From contig CAJODK010000009.1 of assembly GCA_905233245.1 (NCBI GenBank), positions 1 to 49,398 of the forward strand: 49,398 bases of DNA. Reading direction: 5' to 3'. The DNA is from an uncultured Prevotella sp. Its GTDB lineage: Bacteria; Bacteroidota; Bacteroidia; Bacteroidales; Bacteroidaceae. Under the pieces are notes generated by a model. It had not been told where the DNA came from. It made no database searches and saw only the letters and a program-made list of their open reading frames with translations. Of this stretch, positions 23,682 through 31,932 are shown piece after piece. Numbering within the stretch: position 1 is the stretch's first letter; each line of letters begins with the position of its first letter. Made by a program: the position numbers and the translations under genes.

Positions 23682-24986
23682 ATGAAAGTACTGATGTTCG
23701 GATGGGAGTTCCCTCCTAAGATATATGGCGGTCTTGCCGTGGCATCCTACGGCATCACCAAGGGACTGTCGGCACAGGGAGACGTGGAGACCACCTTCTG
23801 TATGCCGAAACCTACTGGCAACGAGGAGAAATTCCTCAAGATAATAAACATGAGTCAGGTGCCTATCGCATGGCGTGACGTGCAGTATGAGCATATCAAG
23901 GACCGCTTCGTAGGCCACACAGCAGAGGATTACTATCGCTTCCGCGACCACATCTACGCTGACTTCAACTACATGCAGGGACTTGACGACATGGGCTGTA
24001 TGGGCTTTGCAGGCGGCTATCCTGGCAACCTGCACGATGAGATAAACAATTTCTCAATCATCGCCGGTGTACTGGCGCGCTCAGAGCAGTTTGACCTCAT
24101 CCACGCTCACGACTGGCTCACCTACCCTGCCGGCGTGCATGCCAAGATGGTCAGCGGCAAACCACTCTGCATCCACGTGCATGCCACCGACTTCGACCGC
24201 TCACGCGGCAAGGTGAATCCTACTGTCTATTCCATAGAGAAGAACGGCATGGACCATGCTGACTGCATCATGTGCGTATCTGAGCTGACACGACAGACAG
24301 TCATCAACCAGTACCACCAGGACCCACGCAAGTGCGTGGCAATGCACAATGCCGTGTATCCTCTCTCTCAGGAGTATCTCGACATAGAGCCTCACAAGAT
24401 ACCTAACGAGAAGGTGGTGACCTATCTGGGACGTATCACCATGCAGAAGGGTCCTGAATACTTCATCGAGGCTGCCAAACTGGTACTCCAGCGTACCCAG
24501 AACATCCGCTTCTGCTTCGCTGGTTCGGGCGACATGATGGCTGCCATGATAGAACTGGCTGCTGCCTACGGCATCGCTGACAGATGCCACTTCCCAGGCT
24601 TCCAGCGCGGCAAGCAGGTATATGAGTGCTACAAGAATTCCGACGTATTCGTAATGCCTTCAGTCTCAGAGCCTTTCGGTATCGCACCTCTAGAAGCAAT
24701 GCAATGCGGTTGTCCGTCGATTATCTCCAAGCAGTCAGGCTGCGGAGAGATACTCACCAACGTGCTCAAGGTAGATTACTGGGACATCCACGCTATGGCC
24801 GACGCCATCTATTCTGTCTGCATGAATCAGGGCTTCCATGACTACCTCGCCGAGGAAGGCATCAAGGAAGTGGCAGGCATCACATGGGAGAAGGTGGGAC
24901 TGCGCATACGCCAGTGCTACGACCAACTGCTCTCCAAGGGATGGTTCGACCACGAGGAATACCAGAGGAACTATATTCCGAATTAA
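23682..24986 (+). CDS. Glycogen synthase-like glycosyltransferase (GT4/GT5 fold)
   Basis: 434 residues with a GT-B fold. The N-terminus FGWEFPPKIYGGLAVASYGITKGL is the nucleotide-sugar transferase loop. HAHDWLTYPAG and HVHATDFDRSRG follow. The C-terminal half has LGRITMQKGPEYFIEAA and the retaining-transferase EX7E motif in EPFGIAPLEAMQCG. It probably elongates alpha-1,4-glucan from a nucleotide sugar. The gene follows the debranching enzyme by 25 nt. Confidence 0.88.
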   Translation: MKVLMFGWEFPPKIYGGLAVASYGITKGLSAQGDVETTFCMPKPTGNEEKFLKIINMSQVPIAWRDVQYEHIKDRFVGHTAEDYYRFRDHIYADFNYMQGLDDMGCMGFAGGYPGNLHDEINNFSIIAGVLARSEQFDLIHAHDWLTYPAGVHAKMVSGKPLCIHVHATDFDRSRGKVNPTVYSIEKNGMDHADCIMCVSELTRQTVINQYHQDPRKCVAMHNAVYPLSQEYLDIEPHKIPNEKVVTYLGRITMQKGPEYFIEAAKLVLQRTQNIRFCFAGSGDMMAAMIELAAAYGIADRCHFPGFQRGKQVYECYKNSDVFVMPSVSEPFGIAPLEAMQCGCPSIISKQSGCGEILTNVLKVDYWDIHAMADAIYSVCMNQGFHDYLAEEGIKEVAGITWEKVGLRIRQCYDQLLSKGWFDHEEYQRNYIPN

Positions 24987-24993
24987 ACCCCTA

Positions 24994-25025
24994 AACGACT
25001 AAACAACCAAACAACTAAACGACTA
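24994..25025 (+). repeat. Four AACRACYA octamers between GT4 and GH57
   Basis: Four octamers (AACGACTA, AACAACCA, AACAACTA, AACGACTA) fill nearly the whole gap. The same octamer family fills the gap before recA at 44083-44130. Confidence 0.9.
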
Positions 25026-25030
25026 AAGAT

Positions 25031-26389
25031 ATGAAAACGATTTGTTTATATTTCGAGATTCACCAGATAATCCACCTCAAGCGTTATCGTTTCTTCGACA
25101 TCGGTACTGACCACTACTACTACGACGACTACGAGAACGAGCGCAGTATCTCATACATCGCTGAGCACTCCTACATGCCGGCACTCACCGCCCTGCAGGA
25201 GATGATACAGCAGAACGGCGACTATTTCCGCGTAGCATTCTCGCTCTCCGGTGTGGGTATGGAGCAGTTGGAGATGCATGCACCACAGGTCATCGAGAAG
25301 CTGCAGCAGCTCAACGAGACAGGTTGCGTAGAATTCCTCACCGAACCTTACTCTCACGGCCTCGCAGGTCTTGCCAACGAAGAGAGCTTCAAGCGCGACA
25401 TAGAGAAGATGTCCGACAAGATACAGGAGTACTTCGGCAAGCGTCCTACCGTGATGCGCAATTCCTCTCTCATCTACACCGACGAGATAGGCGCACAGGT
25501 GGCAGCACTGGGCTACAAGGGCATGCTCACAGAGGGTGCCAAGCACGTACTGGGATGGAAGTCACCACACTTTGTCTATAACTGCAACATGGCTCCCAAC
25601 CTCAAGCTCCTGCTCCGTGACGTAAGCCTCTCTGACGACATCTCACTGCGCTTCAGCAACACCGCATGGGAGGGCTATCCACTCTTCGCTGACACGTACA
25701 TTAACAATATAGCATCATGCCCAGAGGCAGAGCAGGTAGTCAATATCTTCATGGAGCTCTCAGCACTCGGCATAGCACAGCCACTGTCCAGCAACATCCT
25801 GGAGTTTCTCAAGGCTCTGCCAGCATGCGCCAGGGAGAAGGGGCTGGAGTTCCTCACACCATCACAGGTGATGGACAAGTACGAGAGCGTAGGCGCCATC
25901 GACGTGCCAGACTCACTCTCATGGGTGGACGAGGAGCGCGACTGCTCCGTATGGCTGGGCAACCAGATGCAGCGCGAGGCATTCAACAAACTCTACTCCG
26001 TGGCAGACCGTCTGCTCATCGCCAAGGACCCACGCCTGCTACAGGACTGGGACTACCTGCAGGCATCCAACAACTTCCGCTTCATGACCACCAAGCCAAG
26101 CAACTGGAATATCGACCGTGGCATCTATGACGGACCGTTTGACGCCTTCACCAACTACATGAACATCCTCGGCGACTTCATCTCCCGCGTTCGCACCCTC
26201 TATGGCGGCATCGACAATGAGGAACTGGAGAATATGCTCACCACTATCACCAACCAGGGTCGCGAGATAGAGACCAAGGACAAGGAGATAGAGCGTCTGC
26301 AGGCCAAGCTCGCCAAGTACGAGCCCGTAGCAGAGCCAGCAGAGGAGCCCGCTCCGAAACCTAAGAAAGCACCAGCCAAGAAGAAATAG
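25031..26389 (+). CDS. GH57 glycoside hydrolase (alpha-amylase/branching type)
   Basis: 452 residues. CLYFEIHQIIHLKRYRFFD is the first GH57 region with its HQ motif. FSLSGVGMEQLE, EFLTEPYSHGLA and the MRNSSLIYTDEIG segment match the (beta/alpha)7 barrel of intracellular GH57 alpha-amylases. The last 30 residues are a Pro/Glu/Lys tail (AEPAEEPAPKPKKAPAKKK) after a heptad-like helix (ETKDKEIERLQAKLAKYE), which is not part of the fold. It acts on alpha-glucans along with the two upstream genes. Confidence 0.88.
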   Translation: MKTICLYFEIHQIIHLKRYRFFDIGTDHYYYDDYENERSISYIAEHSYMPALTALQEMIQQNGDYFRVAFSLSGVGMEQLEMHAPQVIEKLQQLNETGCVEFLTEPYSHGLAGLANEESFKRDIEKMSDKIQEYFGKRPTVMRNSSLIYTDEIGAQVAALGYKGMLTEGAKHVLGWKSPHFVYNCNMAPNLKLLLRDVSLSDDISLRFSNTAWEGYPLFADTYINNIASCPEAEQVVNIFMELSALGIAQPLSSNILEFLKALPACAREKGLEFLTPSQVMDKYESVGAIDVPDSLSWVDEERDCSVWLGNQMQREAFNKLYSVADRLLIAKDPRLLQDWDYLQASNNFRFMTTKPSNWNIDRGIYDGPFDAFTNYMNILGDFISRVRTLYGGIDNEELENMLTTITNQGREIETKDKEIERLQAKLAKYEPVAEPAEEPAPKPKKAPAKKK

Positions 26390-26401
26390 TTTTTTGAGGT
26401 A

Positions 26402-26448
26402 AGAGGTGAGAGGTAAGAGAAATGCTTTGCCTCTTACCTCTAACCTCT
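26402..26448. terminator. Bidirectional hairpin between convergent genes, made of repeat words
   Basis: AGAGGT-G-AGAGGTAAGAG pairs with CTCTTACCTCT-A-ACCTCT around an 11-nt loop: 17 pairs with one mismatch. It separates the GH57 gene (+) from the LolA-like gene (-). It is built from GAGGTAAG-type microsatellite words. No T-run follows, so the terminator function is inferred. Confidence 0.5.
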
Positions 26449-26471
26449 AATCTCTAACCTCTCTAATCCCT

Positions 26472-27092
26472 CTAATCCCTCTTATCCACAAACTTGTAAG
26501 AGGAATACTGCGCGCGAGGGAATACGAAGGTATTGTCATCGATGTTACCCGACTTGAAGTCCGAGATATAGATATTCGCCCAGATGAAGGCCACCTTAAT
26601 CTTCAGGTGCTTAGGTTCGCGCGTCACCTTGTCAAGCACCACCCTTGCCTCCTTCACACCATCCGCACCTTTCTTCGCCTTGATGGTGATGATGTAGCCC
26701 TCCTTGCCGTTAGCTATGGAGTAGTTGTAGTTGTCGGGCTCAAATTTGAATTTATCCTCGTACTTACTCTTCTTCTTCGAGTTAGCATCGTATATCTCCA
26801 CCACCTTCTTCTTCTCCTTGGTCACGTACGATGTCACGCCATCGTTCCATCCCAGGCTGTTCTTGGAGACATACTTGCTCTTCTTACCCTTGTACCATAT
26901 CGTACCCTCCGTCTTGTAGAGGTTGGCAATATTCACCTTATAGTGCATCGACGCCCCATGCTCGCTGTAGGCACGATGATACGTCTCCAGGAACATCTTC
27001 TTCGCCTGTCGGCTGTTGGCATTCTCCTGGGCACTGACGCCGGTAGCCATGAGCACCAGCGATACGATGAGCATTACTATTCTTGTTACCAT
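26472..27092 (-). CDS. LolA-like secreted protein
   Basis: 206 residues with a signal peptide (MVTRIVMLIVSLVLMATGVSAQ). The rest looks like a half-barrel of the LolA/LolB or outer-membrane lipoprotein carrier type: GTIWYKGKKSKYVSKNSLGW, then a long run of alternating strands, then KHLKIKVAFIWANIYISDFKSGNIDDNTFVFP. Many Bacteroidetes carry such LolA-like paralogues of unclear cargo. It starts 11 nt after a tRNA-Ser on the same strand, with no promoter of its own visible, so it may be read from the tRNA promoter. Confidence 0.7.
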   Translation of the reverse strand: MVTRIVMLIVSLVLMATGVSAQENANSRQAKKMFLETYHRAYSEHGASMHYKVNIANLYKTEGTIWYKGKKSKYVSKNSLGWNDGVTSYVTKEKKKVVEIYDANSKKKSKYEDKFKFEPDNYNYSIANGKEGYIITIKAKKGADGVKEARVVLDKVTREPKHLKIKVAFIWANIYISDFKSGNIDDNTFVFPRAQYSSYKFVDKRD

Positions 27093-27102
27093 GAATACTT
27101 TG

Positions 27103-27190
27103 CGGAGAGAACAGGATTCGAACCTGCGAACCGCTTTTGACGGTTACACGCTTTCCAGGCGTGCCTCTTCAGCCACTCGAGCACCTCTCC
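27103..27190 (-). tRNA. tRNA-Ser (anticodon GGA)
   Basis: On the minus strand: acceptor stem GGAGAGG.., a long variable arm, T-loop GGTTCGAATCC and an anticodon stem around TGGAAA, giving GGA (reads UCC/UCU). CCA is not encoded. A perfect promoter precedes it. Confidence 0.93.
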
Positions 27191-27204
27191 GTTTTTTTCG
27201 ACCA

Positions 27205-27236
27205 CAAAGGTACTAATAAAAGTTCAAATGTTCAAA
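27205..27236 (-). promoter_or_regulatory. Promoter of tRNA-Ser(GGA)
   Basis: Minus-strand TTTG, an exact 20-nt spacer, then TACCTTTG. The -7 box ends 14 nt before the mature tRNA. Confidence 0.8.
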
Positions 27237-27272
27237 AGTTCAAAGGTTGAAGGTTGAAAGAGGGAGTATTCT

Positions 27273-27992
27273 TTAAGTTTTTTTAATCCTTACAACGGTG
27301 AGACGGCCCTGGGAGACCTGAAAATGGACGTCATAATCGGCGTAGGGCATCTTGTAGATATGCTCCGCTGAGTCGTGATAATGGGGACGGGGGTCCTGGG
27401 AGAGGATATCCTTCAGCGTGGGGAGCTGGGTACGGAGGGCGGAATACTCCTCCTGCTTCAACTGCTGAGAGGCTTCTTCTGAGAGCTCTACCTCAAGGGG
27501 CTGCCACTCGCGCTCATCGACGAAGCCTGCACGGGCATCGGGATGGGAGTCGGTGTAGGGGATATAGGGCTTGATGTCGTAGATGGGGGTGCCATCGATG
27601 AGGTCGGCGCCCTTGACATAGATGACGGGAGCGTCGGGGCAGTCGTAGTCGATATGGTCTATCCTGACTGACGAGAGACCGAGGGAATTAGGACGAAACG
27701 GACTGCGCGAGGCGAACACCCCTACCCTCTCGTTGCCGCCGAGACGTGGAGGGCGGACGGTTAATTTAGGGGGAGTAGAAGAGGGAGTAATAGAGGAGGT
27801 AGAGGGGAGATTAGCTGAGAATTCCCAGATGAGCCAGAGGTAATCGAAACCTTCCATCCCACGGATGGCATCAGCGGAACGAAACGGGGGCTCCAGGATG
27901 ATGCGTCCCAGAAGTTCCTGCACCACTCCTGCCTGGCGTGGCGCACCGAACTTGCTGGTCAAGGGGGAATGGAAGGTTGCGATTTGAAACAT
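27273..27992 (-). CDS. trmO: tRNA N6-threonylcarbamoyladenosine methyltransferase TrmO
   Basis: 239 residues. TrmO methylates t6A37 in some tRNAs. The N-terminus FHSPLTSKFGAPRQAGVV, then GFDYLWLIWEFS, then VGVFASRSPFRPNSLGLSSVRI and DLIDGTPIYDIKPYIPYTDSH are family signatures. An odd Ser/Thr/Pro segment (LPSTSSITPSSTPPKL) in the middle is encoded by a purine-rich repeat and shares 18 identical bases with the 3' end of the PAP2 gene. The order TrmO, PurT, cytidylate-kinase-like is all on one strand with 4-16 nt gaps. Confidence 0.9.
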   Translation of the reverse strand: MFQIATFHSPLTSKFGAPRQAGVVQELLGRIILEPPFRSADAIRGMEGFDYLWLIWEFSANLPSTSSITPSSTPPKLTVRPPRLGGNERVGVFASRSPFRPNSLGLSSVRIDHIDYDCPDAPVIYVKGADLIDGTPIYDIKPYIPYTDSHPDARAGFVDEREWQPLEVELSEEASQQLKQEEYSALRTQLPTLKDILSQDPRPHYHDSAEHIYKMPYADYDVHFQVSQGRLTVVRIKKT

Positions 27993-28008
27993 TATATAAA
28001 TATTATCC

Positions 28009-29193
28009 CTATTTTTTCATATATGGTTCAGTACCGAGGACTGTGGAAGCGAGGCGCTTCGCCTTGGTGCGCAGGGCATCGATATCAGCATCGGTATCAC
28101 CATAGCAGAGAACTACGCCCATGCGACGGCCGAAGTGTGCATCGGGTTTGCCAAAGATGCGCACACGGGTGCACTCCTCCTTGAGGGCGTCAACGAAATT
28201 GTATGGTATGTCATCACCCTTCTTGTAGTCCTTGTCAGCGAGCACCACAGCAGAGACGCCAGCGTGTTCCAAACGGATGTCGTGGATGGGGAGTCCCATA
28301 ACGGCACGGAAGTGGAGTTCGAACTCGGAGAGATTGGTGGTGTGACCCAGTGTCACCATACCTGTATCGTGGGGACGTGGGGAGAGTTCGGAGAATACTA
28401 CGCCAGTGTCAGTGAGGAAGAACTCCACACCCCAGATGCCATAACCGGTCAGTGCAGCAGTCACCTTGTCTGCCATCTGCTTGGCTTCGTTGAGGTCCTT
28501 CTCTGATATCTGGTATGGCTGCCATGACTCACGATAGTCGCCACCCTTCTGTACATGACCTATCGGTGGGCAGAAGATGGTGGGGGCATTCTTCTGAGTG
28601 ACGGTGAGGAGGGTGAACTCGGAATTGAAGTGTATGAACTCCTCGATGATAATCTCCTTGACATCACCACGGGCTCCCTCCATAGCATCGTCGAAGGCCT
28701 TGCGCAGGTCCTCAGCACGCTCTACGGTGGACTGTCCGTGACCGCTGGAGGACATGAGGGGCTTGATGACACAGGGGAATCCTATCTCCTTGGAGGCTGC
28801 CTCAAGCTGCTCGAAGGTGGTAGCATAGAAATACTTGGCAGTGCGCAGGCCGAGTTCCTTGGCGGCGAGGTCGCGGATAGCCTTGCGGTTCATGGTGTAG
28901 TTGACGGCACGTGCTGATGGCACCACTTGTATGCCCTCCTTCTCGAAGTCGAAGAGGCGCTCTGTGCGGATAGCCTCTACCTCGGGCACTATGATGTCTG
29001 GCTGATGCTTGCGGACTGCTGCTGCAAGGGCGTCGCCGTCGAGCATGGAGAATACCTCACACTCGTCAGCAACCTGCATGGCTGGTGCGCCGGCATAACG
29101 GTCACAAGCTACTACATACTGGCCAGCACGCTTGGCGGCGATAACAAACTCCTTGCCCAGTTCGCCTGAGCCTAAAAGCATAATCTTTTTCAT
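28009..29193 (-). CDS. purT: Formate-dependent GAR transformylase PurT
   Basis: 394 residues. It converts GAR to formyl-GAR with formate and ATP, in the purine pathway. The ATP-grasp enzyme shows [46 protein letters not shown], and [14 protein letters not shown] near the metal site. The window also encodes folate-dependent PurN (48592), so both routes for this step are present. Confidence 0.95.
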   Translation of the reverse strand: MKKIMLLGSGELGKEFVIAAKRAGQYVVACDRYAGAPAMQVADECEVFSMLDGDALAAAVRKHQPDIIVPEVEAIRTERLFDFEKEGIQVVPSARAVNYTMNRKAIRDLAAKELGLRTAKYFYATTFEQLEAASKEIGFPCVIKPLMSSSGHGQSTVERAEDLRKAFDDAMEGARGDVKEIIIEEFIHFNSEFTLLTVTQKNAPTIFCPPIGHVQKGGDYRESWQPYQISEKDLNEAKQMADKVTAALTGYGIWGVEFFLTDTGVVFSELSPRPHDTGMVTLGHTTNLSEFELHFRAVMGLPIHDIRLEHAGVSAVVLADKDYKKGDDIPYNFVDALKEECTRVRIFGKPDAHFGRRMGVVLCYGDTDADIDALRTKAKRLASTVLGTEPYMKK

Positions 29194-29197
29194 TGTC

Positions 29198-29821
29198 TTA
29201 CAGTTTATATTTTTCTTTAATGATTTGTGCTATAATCTCGGCAGTGCGCTCTATGCCCAGCAGCGAACTGTTGATGCAGAGGTCGTAACCGCCAGCCTTG
29301 CCCCAGTGGCGGGAGGTGTAGTAATTGTAGTACTTGGCACGCTCGGTCTCCTTCTGGCGTATGAATTTGCGGGCTGTGTAGGGGTCGCAGTTGAGGCGGT
29401 CTGCCACCACCTGCGTACGCACCTCATCGTCAGCAGTGATGAAGACGCTGAAGAGTCCTGGCTTAGTGCGCAGTATATAGTCAGCGCAGCGGCCTACGAA
29501 GACGCAGTTGCCCTCCTTGGCAGCCTTCCATATCGCCTCACTCTGTATCTGGAAGAGCGACTCCTGAGACATGGAGTTGCTGTAGAAATTGCTCGTGGAC
29601 CTGCCCAGGCGTCCTGAGAAGGAACCGAAGAGCGACTTCAGGGCTCCGCGATGCTCGTCCTGCTTCTCGAAAATCTTGGGATTGAATCCACTGCGCTCCG
29701 CAGCGAGATTGATGAGTTCGCGGTCGTAATACTTGCAGTCGAACATCTGAGCGAGCCTCTTGGCTATCTCGCATCCGCCGCTACCCAGTTGTCTGCCGAC
29801 ACATATTATAAGGTTGTCCAT
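29198..29821 (-). CDS. Cytidylate kinase-like family protein
   Basis: 207 residues. [18 protein letters not shown] is a P-loop-like nucleotide-binding start of the cytidylate_kin2 family; [17 protein letters not shown] and [16 protein letters not shown] follow. The family resembles Cmk but is distinct, and its substrate is not established. It lies 4 nt upstream of purT. Its leader carries two tandem mini-hairpins (29846-29879). Confidence 0.85.
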   Translation of the reverse strand: MDNLIICVGRQLGSGGCEIAKRLAQMFDCKYYDRELINLAAERSGFNPKIFEKQDEHRGALKSLFGSFSGRLGRSTSNFYSNSMSQESLFQIQSEAIWKAAKEGNCVFVGRCADYILRTKPGLFSVFITADDEVRTQVVADRLNCDPYTARKFIRQKETERAKYYNYYTSRHWGKAGGYDLCINSSLLGIERTAEIIAQIIKEKYKL

Positions 29822-29845
29822 ATTCTTTATTTTTTAGAGGAGTTA

Positions 29846-29879
29846 TGAGCTTTGCTCAGGGAGTTAACAGCTTCGCTGT
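29846..29879 (-). promoter_or_regulatory. Tandem mini-hairpins in the kinase-like leader
   Basis: TGAGC-AAA-GCTCA (29846-29858) and ACAGC-GAA-GCTGT (29867-29879) on the minus strand, each followed by TAACTCC. They form a tandem repeat of about 20 nt. Confidence 0.6.
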
Positions 29880-29891
29880 GGATGATGCCCT

Positions 29892-29927
29892 TTTTACTCC
29901 CAATTTTACTCCCAATTTTACTTCCTA
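29892..29927 (-). repeat. Three 12-bp repeats across the MATE stop codon
   Basis: TTTTACTCCCAA occurs twice, followed by TTTTACTTCCTA, on the plus strand. The last unit includes the MATE gene's final codons, so the repeat has grown from the gene end. Confidence 0.8.
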
Positions 29928-31261
29928 TTAAACTTCTTAATATACATAAAAATCATCACATACGCCATCACCGCCGCCACGATGTCACTCACCGGCATAG
30001 AGAGCCACACACCATCGAGACCCATGTACTGGGGCAGGATGTAGATGAGCGGAACGAGAAATATCAACTGGCGTGAAAGGCTGAGGAAGATGCTTATCTT
30101 TGCCTTGCCGATGCTCTGGAAGAAATTGGTAATGACCATCTGCGCTCCGATGAAGAAGAATGTGCACATCATATAGCGCAGTGCCAGTACGGAATAGCCT
30201 ATCAGCGTGGGGTCGCTGGTGAAGAGGCGGGCACAGGTCTCTGGGATGAGCATGGCGATGAGGAAACCTACGAAGCATACTGCAGTGCCCGTAATAGAAG
30301 CTAAGCGCAGGACCTCAAGCATGCGGTGGTAGTTCTCTGCACCATAGTTGTAGCCGGCGATAGGTTGCATACCCTGACAGACGCCCATCGTCACCATGAC
30401 GAATACGAAGGCTATCCTATTGGCTATGCCATAGGCACCTACAGCCATATCGCCACCATAGGAGACCAGCGAATTATTTATGAAGATGACCACCAGGCAG
30501 GCACAGGCATTCATGGCGAAGGGCGAGATACCGATGCCGATGATATTCCTGACAATAGGCATCTCAATGCGGAATTTGTCATACTCGAAATGTAGCAGTT
30601 CCTCCTTGTCGGAGAACAAGCGCCACTGCCAGCAGAGAGCCACAAACTGTGCCAGTACGGTGGCGTAGGCAGCACCACGGATGCCCATCTGGAAGGTGTA
30701 GATAAAGAGGGGGTCGAGCAGTGCATTGAATATGACAGTGAAGATAGTGATGTACATCGCCATCTTGGGTTTGCTGGCCGCACGCAGCACTGCATTCTGC
30801 CCAAGATAAAGGTGAGTCACAGCATTGCCCACGAGGATTATCTGCATGTATTCGCGTGCGTAGGGCAGAGTGGCATCGCTGGCACCAAAGAACCTGAGGA
30901 TGGGGTCGAGAAACAAGAGGCAGATGGCACCAAAGCCTATGCCCACGATGATATTGAGCATGGCATTATTGCCCAGGATGCGATTGGCTATCTCGTAGTC
31001 GCGCTGTCCCAACTTAACGCTGAGGAAGGTGCTGGAACCAACTCCTATGGCTGCTCCGAAGGCAGCAGAGAGATTCATGAAGGGAAAGGTGATGGCCAAA
31101 CCTGATATAGCCACAGCGCCCACTCCCTGACCTATGAAGATGCTGTCCACCATATTGTAGAGCGAGGATGCCACCATAGCCACGATGGCAGGCAGGGCAT
31201 ACTGCAAAAGCAATGCCCCTACGGGTTTGGTACCCAGTTCCAGTGTAGCTTGTTTGTTCAT
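29918..31261 (-). CDS. MATE family multidrug/toxin exporter
   Basis: 447 residues with about 12 membrane segments. MATE transporters export cationic drugs or metabolites using a Na+ or H+ gradient. The N-terminus PVGALLLQYALPAIVAMVASSLYNMVDSIFIG and QGMQPIAGYNYGA near residue 300 are family signatures. Its start overlaps the PAP2 stop codon (ATGA). It is third in an nhaD-PAP2-MATE operon. Confidence 0.93.
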   Translation of the reverse strand: MNKQATLELGTKPVGALLLQYALPAIVAMVASSLYNMVDSIFIGQGVGAVAISGLAITFPFMNLSAAFGAAIGVGSSTFLSVKLGQRDYEIANRILGNNAMLNIIVGIGFGAICLLFLDPILRFFGASDATLPYAREYMQIILVGNAVTHLYLGQNAVLRAASKPKMAMYITIFTVIFNALLDPLFIYTFQMGIRGAAYATVLAQFVALCWQWRLFSDKEELLHFEYDKFRIEMPIVRNIIGIGISPFAMNACACLVVIFINNSLVSYGGDMAVGAYGIANRIAFVFVMVTMGVCQGMQPIAGYNYGAENYHRMLEVLRLASITGTAVCFVGFLIAMLIPETCARLFTSDPTLIGYSVLALRYMMCTFFFIGAQMVITNFFQSIGKAKISIFLSLSRQLIFLVPLIYILPQYMGLDGVWLSMPVSDIVAAVMAYVMIFMYIKKFNRK

Positions 31262-31932
31262 ATATTTAAAGAGGAGGTAGAGGGGAGGTAAGAGGATGAG
31301 AGTGCAAATGACAGTAGCGTGAGCACCACTACCAGCATAGGCAGGTAATCATTGACGTACTGAACGAGCGGCGAGATAACCCTGGGTTCCCCTACCCTCC
31401 ACAGCGAATGGGAGAAGATGCGCGATAGCATCCACACCACGCAGAGAGCCAGGACGAAGCCGCCAAGGATGTCGCCAGGATAGTGATATCCGAGATAGAC
31501 ACGCGAATAGCAGACAAGCAAAGTAAGCAGAGTCATGCTGACGCAGGTCCATCGGGAACGCAGCCAGTGGCACACCACGAAGGTCAGGAGCCACATATTA
31601 GCGCTGTGGGCAGAGGGCATACCACACCCACTGCCATGACGCCCATAGACGATGTGCACCATCGGGGCTATGGGATTGTCGGGATTGCTGGGACGCAGAC
31701 GGCCTATCCACGGACGCAGCAGATGGCTGTTGCCCCAGTCGGTAAAGAGCATACCAATGCCAATGGCGAGAAGCACATAGAGTGCCCCTCGCCATGAGTG
31801 TTGACGCCACACCACATAGAGCAGACAAGCATAGAGCGGCAGCCAAACGGTCTTCTGGCTGACCATCCACATAAATGCATCGAGGTACTCCGTATGGTGG
31901 GAGTTTATGAGAAAAAATAGTTGTTCGTCCAT
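31258..31932 (-). CDS. PAP2 family phosphatase
   Basis: 224 residues, integral membrane. The PAP2 motifs are GCGMPSAHSAN (motif 2) and SRVYLGYHYPGDILGG (motif 3). An RLRPSNP block fits motif 1. Likely substrates are undecaprenyl or other lipid phosphates. The C-terminus (SSSYLPSTSSLNI) is encoded by a purine-rich repeat. It overlaps nhaD by one base (TAATG) and MATE by ATGA. Confidence 0.88.
   Translation of the reverse strand: MDEQLFFLINSHHTEYLDAFMWMVSQKTVWLPLYACLLYVVWRQHSWRGALYVLLAIGIGMLFTDWGNSHLLRPWIGRLRPSNPDNPIAPMVHIVYGRHGSGCGMPSAHSANMWLLTFVVCHWLRSRWTCVSMTLLTLLVCYSRVYLGYHYPGDILGGFVLALCVVWMLSRIFSHSLWRVGEPRVISPLVQYVNDYLPMLVVVLTLLSFALSSSYLPSTSSLNI

Noticed and set aside
29198..29821. Calling the kinase-like gene cmk
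   Set aside because: It matches the cytidylate_kin2 family, not canonical CMP kinase.
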